NCBI GenBank assembly: GCA_910575435.1
Contig: CAJTGI010000006.1
Span: forward strand, 203,188 to 267,187
DNA length: 64,000 nucleotides
Direction of reading: 5' to 3'
From: Clostridiaceae bacterium
GTDB lineage: Bacteria > Bacillota > Clostridia > Lachnospirales > Lachnospiraceae
Made by a program: the position numbers and the translations under genes
Notes under the pieces: generated by a model
Databases searched by the model: none
What the model saw: the letters and a program-made list of their open reading frames with translations, nothing else
Told to the model about the DNA's origin: nothing
Shown: one piece after another, positions 1 through 8,555 of the stretch
Numbering within the stretch: the stretch's first letter is position 1
Layout of the letters: each line of letters starts with the position of its first letter

Positions 1-1
1 T

Positions 2-460
2 GTGGGTATTGAGCAGCCCATATTGAATACCTATCGGGAAATCATTCATGAAGACTTTTTCAGCCCGGCCATGGAAGAGGGAGCGGATATCTCCCTTCCG
101 GCAAAACTTCGCTGGGGTGGCTCGGAGGATGCCGAGGGCGTGGCGATTCCGCTGCATTTTGAGAAGAATCCGGTGTTCTGCGAGGCTTATTTTGAGGAGG
201 ATGGCCTGTTGGATATGAATTTGATGCTGGAATTGAATGGTCATTGGTTCTATAAGGCACCGGGCGTGAAGTGCATTGACATGATGAGTGCCTTCTTCAA
301 GAAGCCTTTGCAAGGGGAAGAGGACATGACCTTGAAGATATTTGCGCCGCCGGCTTCCGGGGAAAATGATGCGTCCCAGGGAGAGGACTGGATGACAAAT
401 TATTATGCGGAACTGAAGGCACTGCCGAAGATTCGCATTCGCTTTGCGCCGATTGCTTAG
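2..460 (+). CDS. Unknown protein, 3' part only (possibly DUF3881 family)
   Basis: This is the C-terminal part of a gene that most likely begins before the window, since the reading frame is open from the first bases and the GTG at position 2 has no visible ribosome-binding site. The 152 visible residues form an acidic soluble stretch with no signal peptide or membrane segment and no motif I can name. Its position directly upstream of the rpsF operon, in a Lachnospiraceae-like genome, recalls the DUF3881 family, but that is a weak memory-based suggestion. It is followed by a sigma-A promoter for rpsF, so it is not part of that operon's main transcript. Confidence 0.6.
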   Translation: MGIEQPILNTYREIIHEDFFSPAMEEGADISLPAKLRWGGSEDAEGVAIPLHFEKNPVFCEAYFEEDGLLDMNLMLELNGHWFYKAPGVKCIDMMSAFFKKPLQGEEDMTLKIFAPPASGENDASQGEDWMTNYYAELKALPKIRIRFAPIA

Positions 461-472
461 TAAATTTTGTAC

Positions 473-501
473 TTGCATACAATTTGATTTTATGTTATTA
501 T
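473..501 (+). promoter_or_regulatory. Sigma-A promoter of the rpsF-ssb-rpsR operon
   Basis: A -35 TTGCAT (473-478) and a -10 TATTAT (496-501) are separated by 17 bp. The leader of about 170 nt before rpsF contains a CACCG string near 586, which recalls the S6:S18 autoregulatory leader that imitates 16S rRNA; I could not fold it, so that part is only a suggestion. Confidence 0.55.
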
Positions 502-679
502 ATCTAATTGTGATACGTTAATTTTTCCTTGTTCTTCCCTGACAGGGCAAAGTGCAGAATGCATGCACCGTTTCCAGATATCACAGGGATGAATGCTTTC
601 TATGCGCATATGGGGATGCATTTGTCTCAGAGACGGAGCCATGGGAAGGACCAGAGACCAAAAGGAGGTACAGGCAACT

Positions 680-967
680 ATGAACAAATATGAGTTAGCG
701 TTAGTTGTCAATGCTAAGATCGAAGAGGATGTGAGAGTAGCCACTGTGGAGAAGGCGAAGGAGTATGTCGCTAAGTTCGGTGGAAATATCACAGAGGTTG
801 AAGAGTGGGGCAAGAAGAGACTTGCTTACGAAATTCAGCACATGAAGGAAGGCTACTACTACTTCATCAAATTCGATGCTGAGCCTACTGTCCCTGGCGA
901 ACTGGAACAGGCCGTTCGCATTATGGACAATGTGCTCAGATTCTTATGCATTAGGCAGGAAGCATAG
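680..967 (+). CDS. rpsF: 30S ribosomal protein S6
   Basis: This encodes ribosomal protein S6, which binds the central domain of 16S rRNA as a pair with S18 in the small subunit. The start is the ATG at 680, preceded by AAAGGAGG, giving 95 residues starting MNKYELALVV, the normal length for S6. The typical core is visible (VEEWGKKRLAYEIQHMKEG, then FIKFDAEP). It leads the conserved rpsF-ssb-rpsR operon, with ssb starting 19 bp after its stop. Upstream in-frame start codons exist but lack a good ribosome-binding site. Confidence 0.97.
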   Translation: MNKYELALVVNAKIEEDVRVATVEKAKEYVAKFGGNITEVEEWGKKRLAYEIQHMKEGYYYFIKFDAEPTVPGELEQAVRIMDNVLRFLCIRQEA

Positions 968-986
968 AAAGGTAGGTGTTTCCTAC

Positions 987-1445
987 ATGAATAAGGTTAT
1001 TTTGATGGGACGTCTGACCAGGGATCCGGAGATGCGGTATTCTTCCGGAGACAATCAGACGGCGATTGCCAGATATACTTTGGCGGTAGATCGGAGATTT
1101 CGGCGTCAGGGTGAGGACAACCAGACGGATTTTATCAACTGCGTGGTATTTGGCAGGGGAGCGGAATTCGCTGAGAATTATCTTCACCAGGGAACGAAGA
1201 TTGTGGCTACGGGTCGTATTCAGACCGGCAGTTACACGAACAAAGAAGGGCAGCGCGTCTACACGACGGAAGTGGTCGTGGAGGATCAGGAGTTTGCTGA
1301 GAGCAAGGCGGCATCTGCGGGCTATAATAATGGCGGCGGATACCAGCAGGCGGCACCGTCCAGGCCAGAGCCAGTTCAGGCTGCGGGGGATGGATTTATG
1401 AATATTCCTGATGCCATTGATGAGGAACTGCCATTTAAGAATTAG
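987..1445 (+). CDS. ssb: Single-stranded DNA-binding protein
   Basis: This is the essential SSB that coats single-stranded DNA during replication, recombination and repair. The protein has 152 residues starting MNKVILMGRLTRDPEMRY, the classical OB-fold opening, followed by TDFINCVVFGR and a Gly/Gln/Pro-rich flexible linker. The tail is acidic but ends in ELPFKN, with the usual hydrophobic tip (consensus DDDLPF) followed by two extra residues. The start at 987 fits the family better than in-frame ATGs further upstream that overlap rpsF. It sits between rpsF and rpsR, the standard Firmicutes arrangement. Confidence 0.97.
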   Translation: MNKVILMGRLTRDPEMRYSSGDNQTAIARYTLAVDRRFRRQGEDNQTDFINCVVFGRGAEFAENYLHQGTKIVATGRIQTGSYTNKEGQRVYTTEVVVEDQEFAESKAASAGYNNGGGYQQAAPSRPEPVQAAGDGFMNIPDAIDEELPFKN

Positions 1446-1522
1446 TGCAGCGGAAATCCAATGAGCGGAGGAAGCTGTGCTGAATCAATTTGATTCAGTA
1501 TATTTTAAGGAGGTTAGAAGCT

Positions 1523-1786
1523 ATGGCATACAATAAAGGCGATAAAGAAGGCGCTTCTCGGAGAAGGCCCATGCGCAGAAGAAAAAAAGTCTGCGTGTTC
1601 TGCGCAGATAAAGAGAATGACTATATCGACTACAAGGATATTAATAAGTTGAAGAGATATGTGTCAGAGAGAGGCAAGATTCTTCCCAGAAGAATTACTG
1701 GCAACTGCGCAAAGCACCAGAGGGCTTTGACGGTGGCTATCAAGCGTGCTCGTCATGTGGCAATTATGCCTTATACAACGGATTAA
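1523..1786 (+). CDS. rpsR: 30S ribosomal protein S18
   Basis: S18 binds the 16S rRNA platform together with S6. The start at 1523 follows TAAGGAGG and gives 87 residues starting [15 protein letters not shown]. The conserved CVFCADK motif and the RNA-binding stretch [17 protein letters not shown] are present. The CxxC plus the later Cys suggests a zinc-ligand (C+) paralogue form. It is the last gene of the operon and is followed at once by an intrinsic terminator. Confidence 0.97.
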   Translation: MAYNKGDKEGASRRRPMRRRKKVCVFCADKENDYIDYKDINKLKRYVSERGKILPRRITGNCAKHQRALTVAIKRARHVAIMPYTTD

Positions 1787-1798
1787 TATGCAAATATC

Positions 1799-1831
1799 GG
1801 GGCTGTTTCTTTTATGGGAACAGCCCTTTTT
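1799..1831 (+). terminator. Intrinsic terminator of rpsF-ssb-rpsR
   Basis: A GGGCTGTT / AACAGCCC stem with a short TCTTTTATGG loop is followed by a run of T residues, directly after the rpsR stop. Confidence 0.9.
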
Positions 1832-2012
1832 CTGATTTGTGCAGGTTGTTATATACTGCAAATTCGAGCATTTTTGGCGTGATTTATGCTAAAAACGAGT
1901 TTTGCGGTACTATTTTGCGTGATTATATGCAAGATTTTGAAATTTAATCTCGGAGACGTTGCTTGTTACTGTGAATGGTGAAGCCGTAAATAGTAGCTTA
2001 TGGAGAAAATAT

Positions 2013-2912
2013 ATGATGGTATTAGAGACGAATGGATTGACAAAGACTTATCGGAAGAAGAATGTGGTAAATGCCGTGAACATGCATGTGGAAAAGGGTG
2101 ATATCTACGGCTTTATCGGAAAGAATGGGGCGGGGAAGACGACGCTGATGAAAATGGTGTGCGGGCTTGCCAGGCCGTCAGCGGGGAGTTTTACCCTTTT
2201 TGGCTCGGAAAATGTGTCCCAGGGGAGGAAGAGGATTGGGTGCGTGATTGAGCAGCCCGCTCTTTTCCCGAGGATGACTGCGAGAGAGAATTTAATCTAT
2301 TACAGCAAGATGCAGGGATGCGATAAGGTTACAGATTATAATAGCGTGCTGGCAATGGTTGGCTTGCCGGAAACCGGGAAACTGAAAACGAAGGGGTTCT
2401 CTCTGGGAATGAAGCAGAGACTCTCTATTGCCATTGCGTTGCTGGGCAATCCTGAATTTTTAGTGCTGGATGAGCCGATTAATGGTCTAGACCCAGCAGG
2501 TATTTTAGAAGTTCGCCAACTTCTGCTACGGTTGCAGCGGGAGCAGGAGATGACCATTTTGATTTCCTCTCATATATTGGGTGAACTGGGCAAGATGGCC
2601 ACAAAATATGGCATAATCAATCAGGGGAATTTGGTGGAGGAATTTACTGCGGAAGAATTGAATCAAAAAGCGGTGCATTATGTGCGGATTGGGACAGACC
2701 ATCAGGAAAGGGCCTGTGGGATATTGCGTGAGAAGTTTGGCATAGGGCAGATGCAGGTGCTGCCAGATGCTTCCATCTGCATTTATGAGCAGACGGATCA
2801 GATTGGCGCGATGAATAGAGAATTGGTGTCCCAGAATGTAACGGTGTCCTATCTGGCGGTGGAGGGACAGGATATGGAGAAATACTTTGTGGATAGAATG
2901 GGGGGAATGTAA
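2013..2912 (+). CDS. ABC transporter ATP-binding protein
   Basis: This is the ATPase subunit of an ABC-2-type exporter. The ATG at 2013 is chosen because GGAG lies 7 bp upstream and the protein then begins MMVLETNGLTKTYRK, the usual opening; an in-frame ATG at 1959 lacks this. It has 299 residues, with Walker A GKNGAGKTT at about 36-44, the signature FSLGMKQR and Walker B FLVLDEP followed by NGLDP. The C-terminal third matches the bacitracin/lantibiotic-immunity type (BcrA/NatA-like). The permease gene starts immediately after the stop, so the two form one unit. Substrate unknown: peptide antibiotic self-protection or resistance is typical of the family. Confidence 0.93.
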   Translation: MMVLETNGLTKTYRKKNVVNAVNMHVEKGDIYGFIGKNGAGKTTLMKMVCGLARPSAGSFTLFGSENVSQGRKRIGCVIEQPALFPRMTARENLIYYSKMQGCDKVTDYNSVLAMVGLPETGKLKTKGFSLGMKQRLSIAIALLGNPEFLVLDEPINGLDPAGILEVRQLLLRLQREQEMTILISSHILGELGKMATKYGIINQGNLVEEFTAEELNQKAVHYVRIGTDHQERACGILREKFGIGQMQVLPDASICIYEQTDQIGAMNRELVSQNVTVSYLAVEGQDMEKYFVDRMGGM

Positions 2913-3665
2913 ATGTGGAACATGATGCGCAGCGAGTGGTATAAAGTGTTGAAGAGCAGGGTGACATGGGTAACGCTATTTGTCTTTCTTGGCATGGCGG
3001 CCATACAGATTGTGGCAGCGGTCTATGCGAAATGCAAGGGGGGCGATTGGGAGATGATCCTGGGGCGTGATGGGCTTTTCGTGTTTAGCACCTATCCGTC
3101 AGGAACCTTTTACTTTCTCCTTGTGGCACTGTTTGTGGGAGGAATTGTGACCAGCGAGTTTACCACAGGTACCGTAAAGCAGGTGGTTAGTCGGGGAGTC
3201 TCCAGAGCTCAGATCGTTATAGGGCAATATGCGGCATTATGCGTGGCAATGACGGTGATTACCTGGATTCCCGCCATGCTTCTCGCAGGCGTGTATTCTC
3301 TGGCCTGGGGATTCGGGAGCATCCCTGTGGCAAGGTTTCTTCTCTTAATCTTGGGACAGTTGGTGGTAATTTGGAGTTATGTGGCGATTTCTATGCTGAT
3401 TGGACATGTCACCCGATCCGGGGGATTGTCCGTGGGAATTAACTTGATGATCCTGCTGCTGGGTACGATGGCTACCTCCATTGTGTCTATGCTGCTGGAA
3501 TGGGATTGGGTAAGGGAGTATTGGCTGACCAGCTTGCAGGGAAAGGCACTGAGTCTGGAATATGGCGTGGGGGTTCAATGTAAGTGCGTGTTGATTCTTT
3601 TGGCACTGGGGGCGGCATGCGTGGGAGGCAGCGTGCTGGTATTCCAGAAAAGGGATGTGCAGTAG
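2913..3665 (+). CDS. ABC-2 type transporter permease
   Basis: This is the membrane partner of the preceding ATPase, starting on the next base after its stop. The 250 residues contain about six hydrophobic helices, with the first after a short amphipathic N-terminus (MWNMMRSEWYKVLKSRVTW), typical of the ABC2_membrane_4/NatB-like permeases of peptide-antibiotic immunity exporters. No extracellular domain or protease is fused. The stop codon is followed within a few bases by a promoter for the next gene set, so the exporter unit ends here. Specificity cannot be read from sequence. Confidence 0.88.
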   Translation: MWNMMRSEWYKVLKSRVTWVTLFVFLGMAAIQIVAAVYAKCKGGDWEMILGRDGLFVFSTYPSGTFYFLLVALFVGGIVTSEFTTGTVKQVVSRGVSRAQIVIGQYAALCVAMTVITWIPAMLLAGVYSLAWGFGSIPVARFLLLILGQLVVIWSYVAISMLIGHVTRSGGLSVGINLMILLLGTMATSIVSMLLEWDWVREYWLTSLQGKALSLEYGVGVQCKCVLILLALGAACVGGSVLVFQKRDVQ

Positions 3666-3694
3666 TTGTGGGAATGGGGGATTTGCTGTATAAT
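3666..3694 (+). promoter_or_regulatory. Candidate promoter of the ATPase/SIR2 gene run
   Basis: TTGTGG (3666-3671) and TATAAT (3689-3694) are spaced by 17 bp, immediately after the permease stop. The leader then carries one copy of the GGTGAAGCCGTGAATAGTAAC repeat before the ribosome-binding site. Confidence 0.5.
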
Positions 3695-3814
3695 GTGTGA
3701 TATGTTTGATTCATTTCGATGCTGAAAGCGTAAATGAATTTATGATGCATTTCGGCTGCCCTATGAGCGGTGAAGCCGTGAATAGTAACAGCTTTGATTG
3801 TTGAGGAGGTCAAT

Positions 3815-5104
3815 ATGAAATTATCATTGAAGAATATTGGCAAGATAGGGAGGGCTTCTGTAGATATAGATGGAATTACAGTGATTGCCGGTGCGAACAA
3901 TACAGGAAAAAGCACGGTGGGAAAGGCACTTTTTGCTGTGTTTAATAGCGTGTATGATATAAAAAACAAAATTGCTTATGAACGCATGGAAAGCATTGAG
4001 AAAACAATCGCTGTTTTGAATAGAAAGGTTTCGCATATATATTTATCTCATATTGAAATAGAGAGAGTGGCAAAAAAAATTGTTTTTCATGCTGATACGC
4101 TTGTCAATAATGATAAAGAAATAAAACATGAATTGATTGACGTTCTTTGTCGGCTTAATAAATCCTTTGATGAAAGTATTTATGATCAAGATGTGGAAGA
4201 AGCCGTTCGGTCTATCCAAGACATTTTCAAGATATCTGACCTTGACATTTTTAAAGTCGCATTGGAAAAGAGATTAAACGCAGAATTTAACGGACAGATT
4301 AACAATATTTTCTCTGACGAAAGGGGAGAAATTGATATACAGATTAAAGATGAGGTGATGCAAGTCGCAATCAATGAGGATGCGGTGGTTGATATCAAGA
4401 ACAGAATTGACCTTCAGACGGAGGCAGTATATCTGGATGATCCGCTGGTTCTTGATGAATTGGGCAAGTACGCTATTCGAGCGAAACGTGTAATTTATTT
4501 AAATCCTTCAGATCATCGTAATCATCTGAAGGATAGGCTTGTCTGTCCTGAGAAAGATACAAATATCATTGATGAGATTATGGTGAAGAACAAGTTGAAA
4601 AGGATATACGAAAAGATAACACCGGTTTGTAGCGGCAAATTGGTTAGGAATCAATTTTCTGGATTTGGTTATCAGGAATCCAAAGGAGAGAAGGCCTTAG
4701 GCGTGGGGAATCTCTCTACCGGACTGAAAACCTTTGCAATATTAAAAACATTGCTGATGAACGGGACGATTGAATATCATGGAGTGGTTATCTTGGATGA
4801 GCCGGAGATTCATCTGCATCCAGAATGGCAGCTCCTTTTCGCCGAATTGATTGTTATGCTGCACAAAGAATTTGACATGCACATACTACTAAATACCCAT
4901 AGCCCATATTTTTTGCGGGCGATTCAGGTGTATGCCGCAAAATATGGCGTGGCTGATCTGTGCAGGTATTATTTATCGGAGGAAATGGATTCCCAGATTA
5001 GCATTACGGATGTGACGAACGATATAGAGAAAATCTACGCAAGATTGTCCAAGCCGTTGCAGGACTTAGCGGATGAAAGGTGGGAAGGTAATGAAACTAT
5101 CTGA
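3815..5104 (+). CDS. AAA family ATPase (SMC/OLD-like, defence-type)
   Basis: This 429-residue ATPase has an ABC/SMC-like split nucleotide-binding domain. Walker A is GANNTGKST at 26-34, an LSTG signature-like motif lies near residue 300, and Walker B ILDEPEIHLHP has its Asp at about 328, followed by NTHSPYFL. The middle part is a charged helical insertion. The start at 3815 follows GAGGAGG. Such stand-alone ATPases (COG3950/AAA_21 type) are typically paired with a toxic effector in anti-phage modules. The next gene overlaps its end, which implies translational coupling. Codon use is AT-richer than the housekeeping neighbours, suggesting transfer. No nuclease or Toprim domain is visible in it. 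Confidence 0.85.
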   Translation: MKLSLKNIGKIGRASVDIDGITVIAGANNTGKSTVGKALFAVFNSVYDIKNKIAYERMESIEKTIAVLNRKVSHIYLSHIEIERVAKKIVFHADTLVNNDKEIKHELIDVLCRLNKSFDESIYDQDVEEAVRSIQDIFKISDLDIFKVALEKRLNAEFNGQINNIFSDERGEIDIQIKDEVMQVAINEDAVVDIKNRIDLQTEAVYLDDPLVLDELGKYAIRAKRVIYLNPSDHRNHLKDRLVCPEKDTNIIDEIMVKNKLKRIYEKITPVCSGKLVRNQFSGFGYQESKGEKALGVGNLSTGLKTFAILKTLLMNGTIEYHGVVILDEPEIHLHPEWQLLFAELIVMLHKEFDMHILLNTHSPYFLRAIQVYAAKYGVADLCRYYLSEEMDSQISITDVTNDIEKIYARLSKPLQDLADERWEGNETI

Positions 5105-5696
5105 TTATCCGATGTTTTGTGAAAATATGACTACACTGAAAGAAACATCGGCAGATAAACGGGATGCAGCGAGTTGTGCATATATGACGGAGAGTGATAT
5201 ACCGGCGGTTGATTTTGATCTGGTGAAAAAGAAGTATGTGGAGAAACTGGGATTAAGTGTGGTTCCAATGTCTAATGACGCACTCTTTCATCATGGGGAA
5301 GAGAAGGTTGTATTTGTTGAGTTTAAGAATGGTTATATAGGAAAAAAAGAGCAATTCAATATAAGAAAGAAAATATATGACAGTGTGTTGATTTATTCGG
5401 ATATTACGAAATCTGGCATAAGCAGTATGCGGGAAGATGTGGATTATGTCCTTGTGTATAATGAGGATATCAATAGCGGGGATTCCGGTCAATTGGAAAA
5501 GGGTGCCGATTATATTCAGGATTCTAGATCCTTCGATAGTTTTGCAAAGAACGTGAGTGCATTGGCGAGAGAACGATATGATAGATTCGGCGTAAGAATG
5601 TTTGAAAATTATTGTTTTAAAAGGGTACATACTTATACGAAAGCAGAATTTGAAACGTATTTGACAGACGGCTGGGACAATCACATGAGGGGATGA
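5091..5696 (+). CDS. Unknown 201-residue partner of the AAA ATPase (nuclease-like EFKNG motif)
   Basis: The start at 5091 (MKLSDYPMF) overlaps the ATPase gene by 14 bp and has GGAAGG just upstream; an earlier ATG at 5073 is possible. The protein has no membrane segment. Its most striking stretch is VVFVEFKNGYIG followed by KKIYDSVLIYSD, which resembles the (D/E)xK strand of PD-(D/E)XK nucleases: an acidic residue, a hydrophobic strand, then E-x-K. I recall ATPase plus EFKNG-protein pairs in many gut Firmicutes but know no assigned function. As the overlapping partner of an ATPase it is a plausible effector or substrate-binding subunit; this is inference. Confidence 0.75.
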   Translation: MKLSDYPMFCENMTTLKETSADKRDAASCAYMTESDIPAVDFDLVKKKYVEKLGLSVVPMSNDALFHHGEEKVVFVEFKNGYIGKKEQFNIRKKIYDSVLIYSDITKSGISSMREDVDYVLVYNEDINSGDSGQLEKGADYIQDSRSFDSFAKNVSALARERYDRFGVRMFENYCFKRVHTYTKAEFETYLTDGWDNHMRG

Positions 5697-5785
5697 ATGG
5701 CTACGAATAATATCAGTCTTTTACAGATGGTAGTGTCGCTGAAAATGGCATGAAGGTTTAGTTAAAGTGTGCGGAGGAGATACCA

Positions 5786-8203
5786 ATGAGTTATGAGGAA
5801 TTGAGTTTAAAGGGATTTATCAATGAAATGAAAGAAGTATCAAGCGGCCCTCATCCGAGAAAGTTTTGCTTTGTACTTGGGGCAGGCGCATCAATCTCTT
5901 CCGGAATAAAATCTGGACAGGAACTGGTTAAACTATGGGACGGGGAACTTTTGCTCAGAAATGAAAGAGCGCATATAAAGTGGAAAGAAGAGTTAAACAT
6001 TACGGAAGAGAATAAGTATAATTTTTACAGTAAGTTTTATGAAAGACGTTTTCGAAGGCAGCCGATGGATGGATATAATTATCTGGAACAACTGATGGAA
6101 CACGCCAGGCCCAGCATCGGATATGTCATGCTTTCTCATTTATTGACGGAGACCCAGCATAATGTTGTGATTACAACTAATTTTGACCATTTGGCGGAAG
6201 ATGCTGTGAATTATTATGAGCAAAAAATCCCTTTGGTTATAGGACATGAATCTTTGGCTCATTATGTTACCAAACAGATATCAAGACCTACGATCATAAA
6301 AATACATAGAGACCTTTTACTTGATCCAAAGAACAGGACAGAAGAGTTGGAGGTGCTTCATGATAATTGGAAAAAGGCATTAGGAGAGATTTTTTCGGAG
6401 TATCATCCGGTTTTTATTGGCTATGCAGGTAATGATAACAGTCTCATGAATTTTCTGATTGAAAATAGCGAAAAGTTTTTAACTGGTGAATGGTCGTTTC
6501 CCTACTGGATGATTTATAAAAAAGACAATGCGTATGGAAAGGTGTTGGATTTTTTAGATAAGACGGAGGGATATTTCATCAAACATAATGGGTTTGATAA
6601 AGTGATGTGTATTATGGGAGAGGCGTTTGACTACAAACTACCGACCAAAGAAGTTTTTTTGAAGGATGCTGAAGAACGTTTTCAGATGCTGTCCAATACT
6701 ATTGATCGGTTTACTGAGGTATCGTTAGGGGGAAAAGAGTTTGGGCAGGGGGAAAAGGTAGAAGATAACACAGAAGAAGGGGAGGTTAGTCAAGTTGTTG
6801 AGAACATCACAAATCAGGCGGAGCAGCAACGGCTATATAGAGAGGCTGTCGTATTACATAATCATGACGGATATGAAAAAGCGTTGGAGATAGAAAAGCG
6901 GTTAGTAAAATTGAATGGAACAAATCCTCGTTATCATGACATTATGGGAGTTACCCTGCATGAAATGAAGAGATATGAGGAAGCGGAGAAGGAGTCAAGG
7001 AAGGCGGTAGAGTTAGAGCCAGAAAATGCAAGATATCATGACAGTTTGGGAACTACCCTGCATGAAATGGAGAAATATGAAGAAGCGGAGAAGGAGTCAA
7101 GGAAGGCAGTAGAGCTAGAGCCAGAAAATGCAAAATATCATGACGGCTTGGGAGCTACCCTGCTTGAAATGGATAAATATGAAGAAGCGGAGGTCGAGAA
7201 GAGGAAGGCGGTGGAGTTAGAGCCAGAAAATGCAAGATATCATGACAGTTTGGGAACTACCCTGCATGAAATGGAGAAATATGAAGAAGCGGAGAAGGAG
7301 TCAAGGAAGGCAGTAGAGCTAGAGCCAGAAAATGCAAAATATCATGACGGCTTGGGAACTACCCTGCTTGAAATGGAGAAATATGAAGAAGCGGAGGTCG
7401 AGAAGAGGAAGGCGGTGGAGTTAGAGCCAGAAAATGCAAGATATCATGACGGCTTGGGAGTTACCCTGCTTGAAATGGAGAAATATGAAGAAGCGGAGAA
7501 GGAGTCAAGGAAGGCGGTAGAGCTAGAGCCCGAAAATGCAGGATATCATTTCAGTTTGGGAGTTATCTTGCATGAAATGGATAAATATGAAGAAGCGGAG
7601 AAGGAGTCAAGGAAGGCGTTAGAGTTAGAGCCCGAAAATGCAGAATATCATAATAGTTTGGGATTTACCCTGTATGAAATGGAGAAATATGAAGAAGCGG
7701 AGAAGGAGGTAAGGAAGGCGGTAGAGCTAGAGCCAGAAAATGCAAGATATCATGACAACTTGGGAGTTACCCTGCATGAAATGGAGAAATATGAAGAAGC
7801 GGAGAAGGAGTTAAGGAAGGCGGTAGAGCTAGAGCCCGAAAATGCAGAATATCATTTCAGTTTGGGAGTTACCTTGCATGAAATGGAGAAATATGAGGAA
7901 GCGGAGAAGGAGTCAAGGAAGGCGGTAGAGCTAGAGCCCGAAAATGCAGAATATCATTTCAGTTTGGGAGTTACCTTGCATGAAATGGAGAAATATGAGG
8001 AAGCGGAGAAGGAGTCAAGGAAGGCGGTAGAACTAGAGCCTGAAAATGCAGGATATCATTTCAGTTTGGGAGTTATCTTGCATGAAATGGAGAAATATGG
8101 AGAAGCAGAGAAGGAGGTAAGGAAAGCCATAGAATTGGAGCCAGAAAATACGGAATATGTCAATCACCTGGATATTGTTTTGCGTGTGAAGAAGGAAGTG
8201 TGA
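5786..8203 (+). CDS. SIR2-like domain protein with C-terminal TPR array
   Basis: This 805-residue protein starts with a SIR2_2-type domain: GAGAS (32-36) for NAD binding, TTNFD (130-134), and IKIHRD with the candidate catalytic His at about 174. Bacterial SIR2 domains of this type usually degrade NAD+ in abortive anti-phage defence. A linker of about 100 residues leads to an array of twelve 34-residue tetratricopeptide units (about 382-789), nearly identical to each other and ending in ELEPENA. The ribosome-binding site is GGAGGAG. It lies 89 bp after the EFKNG gene on the same strand, with no obvious terminator between, so it may belong to the same operon. Confidence 0.88.
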   Translation: MSYEELSLKGFINEMKEVSSGPHPRKFCFVLGAGASISSGIKSGQELVKLWDGELLLRNERAHIKWKEELNITEENKYNFYSKFYERRFRRQPMDGYNYLEQLMEHARPSIGYVMLSHLLTETQHNVVITTNFDHLAEDAVNYYEQKIPLVIGHESLAHYVTKQISRPTIIKIHRDLLLDPKNRTEELEVLHDNWKKALGEIFSEYHPVFIGYAGNDNSLMNFLIENSEKFLTGEWSFPYWMIYKKDNAYGKVLDFLDKTEGYFIKHNGFDKVMCIMGEAFDYKLPTKEVFLKDAEERFQMLSNTIDRFTEVSLGGKEFGQGEKVEDNTEEGEVSQVVENITNQAEQQRLYREAVVLHNHDGYEKALEIEKRLVKLNGTNPRYHDIMGVTLHEMKRYEEAEKESRKAVELEPENARYHDSLGTTLHEMEKYEEAEKESRKAVELEPENAKYHDGLGATLLEMDKYEEAEVEKRKAVELEPENARYHDSLGTTLHEMEKYEEAEKESRKAVELEPENAKYHDGLGTTLLEMEKYEEAEVEKRKAVELEPENARYHDGLGVTLLEMEKYEEAEKESRKAVELEPENAGYHFSLGVILHEMDKYEEAEKESRKALELEPENAEYHNSLGFTLYEMEKYEEAEKEVRKAVELEPENARYHDNLGVTLHEMEKYEEAEKELRKAVELEPENAEYHFSLGVTLHEMEKYEEAEKESRKAVELEPENAEYHFSLGVTLHEMEKYEEAEKESRKAVELEPENAGYHFSLGVILHEMEKYGEAEKEVRKAIELEPENTEYVNHLDIVLRVKKEV
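6929..8152 (+). repeat. Twelve 102-bp tandem repeats (TPR units)
   Basis: Twelve in-frame 102-bp units encode the TPR array. Units 2-3 and 4-5 are nearly the same 204-bp block, and units 10 and 11 encode the same 34 residues. Near identity at the DNA level points to recent expansion by recombination or slippage. Confidence 0.95.
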
Positions 8204-8555
8204 GAGTCTGAGAAACATGATAAAGAGTGGGATTCGTACTAAATATTTGTGTGTTCCATGAAGGTTATGCCAAAACGCTCCTTTGTCTGGCTGTTTGTGA
8301 TGATACAATAACAGCAAAGATTCAATATTTTTACATTTATATAGGAATAAAATAGCAACTTGAAAAATGGAGATACACAGAGTATTTTATTTTTGCAATA
8401 TTCAGAAAACTATGATATAATACCTCCGTTGTGCATAGATGCGCACGGATGAGCGGTATTCCCTTGGAAACTGCATCAGATGATAGGAATTATCATGGCA
8501 TGGCTTTTGACGGGACTGGCTGTTTGCCAGCACATGAAGCGAATGAGGTGATAAT
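8204..8555 (+). other. Intergenic region between SIR2-TPR gene and pantothenate cluster
   Basis: About 350 bp with no convincing gene. It includes an AT-rich stretch near 8315-8400 and the promoter listed separately. I see no clear terminator hairpin for the SIR2 gene. Confidence 0.6.
8393..8421 (+). promoter_or_regulatory. Sigma-A promoter ahead of the DUF2520/pan cluster
   Basis: TTGCAA (8393-8398) and TATAAT (8416-8421) with a 17-bp spacer, about 135 bp before the first gene of the cluster. Confidence 0.7.

Noticed and set aside
3815..5696. PARIS (AriA/AriB) or Septu assignment for the ATPase pair
   Set aside because: The partner shows no Toprim/DUF4435 or HNH motif, so neither system's effector is present.
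6929..8152. 102-bp direct repeats as a CRISPR-like array
   Set aside because: The repeats are contiguous, in frame and encode TPR units; there are no unique spacers of 30-40 bp between short repeats.
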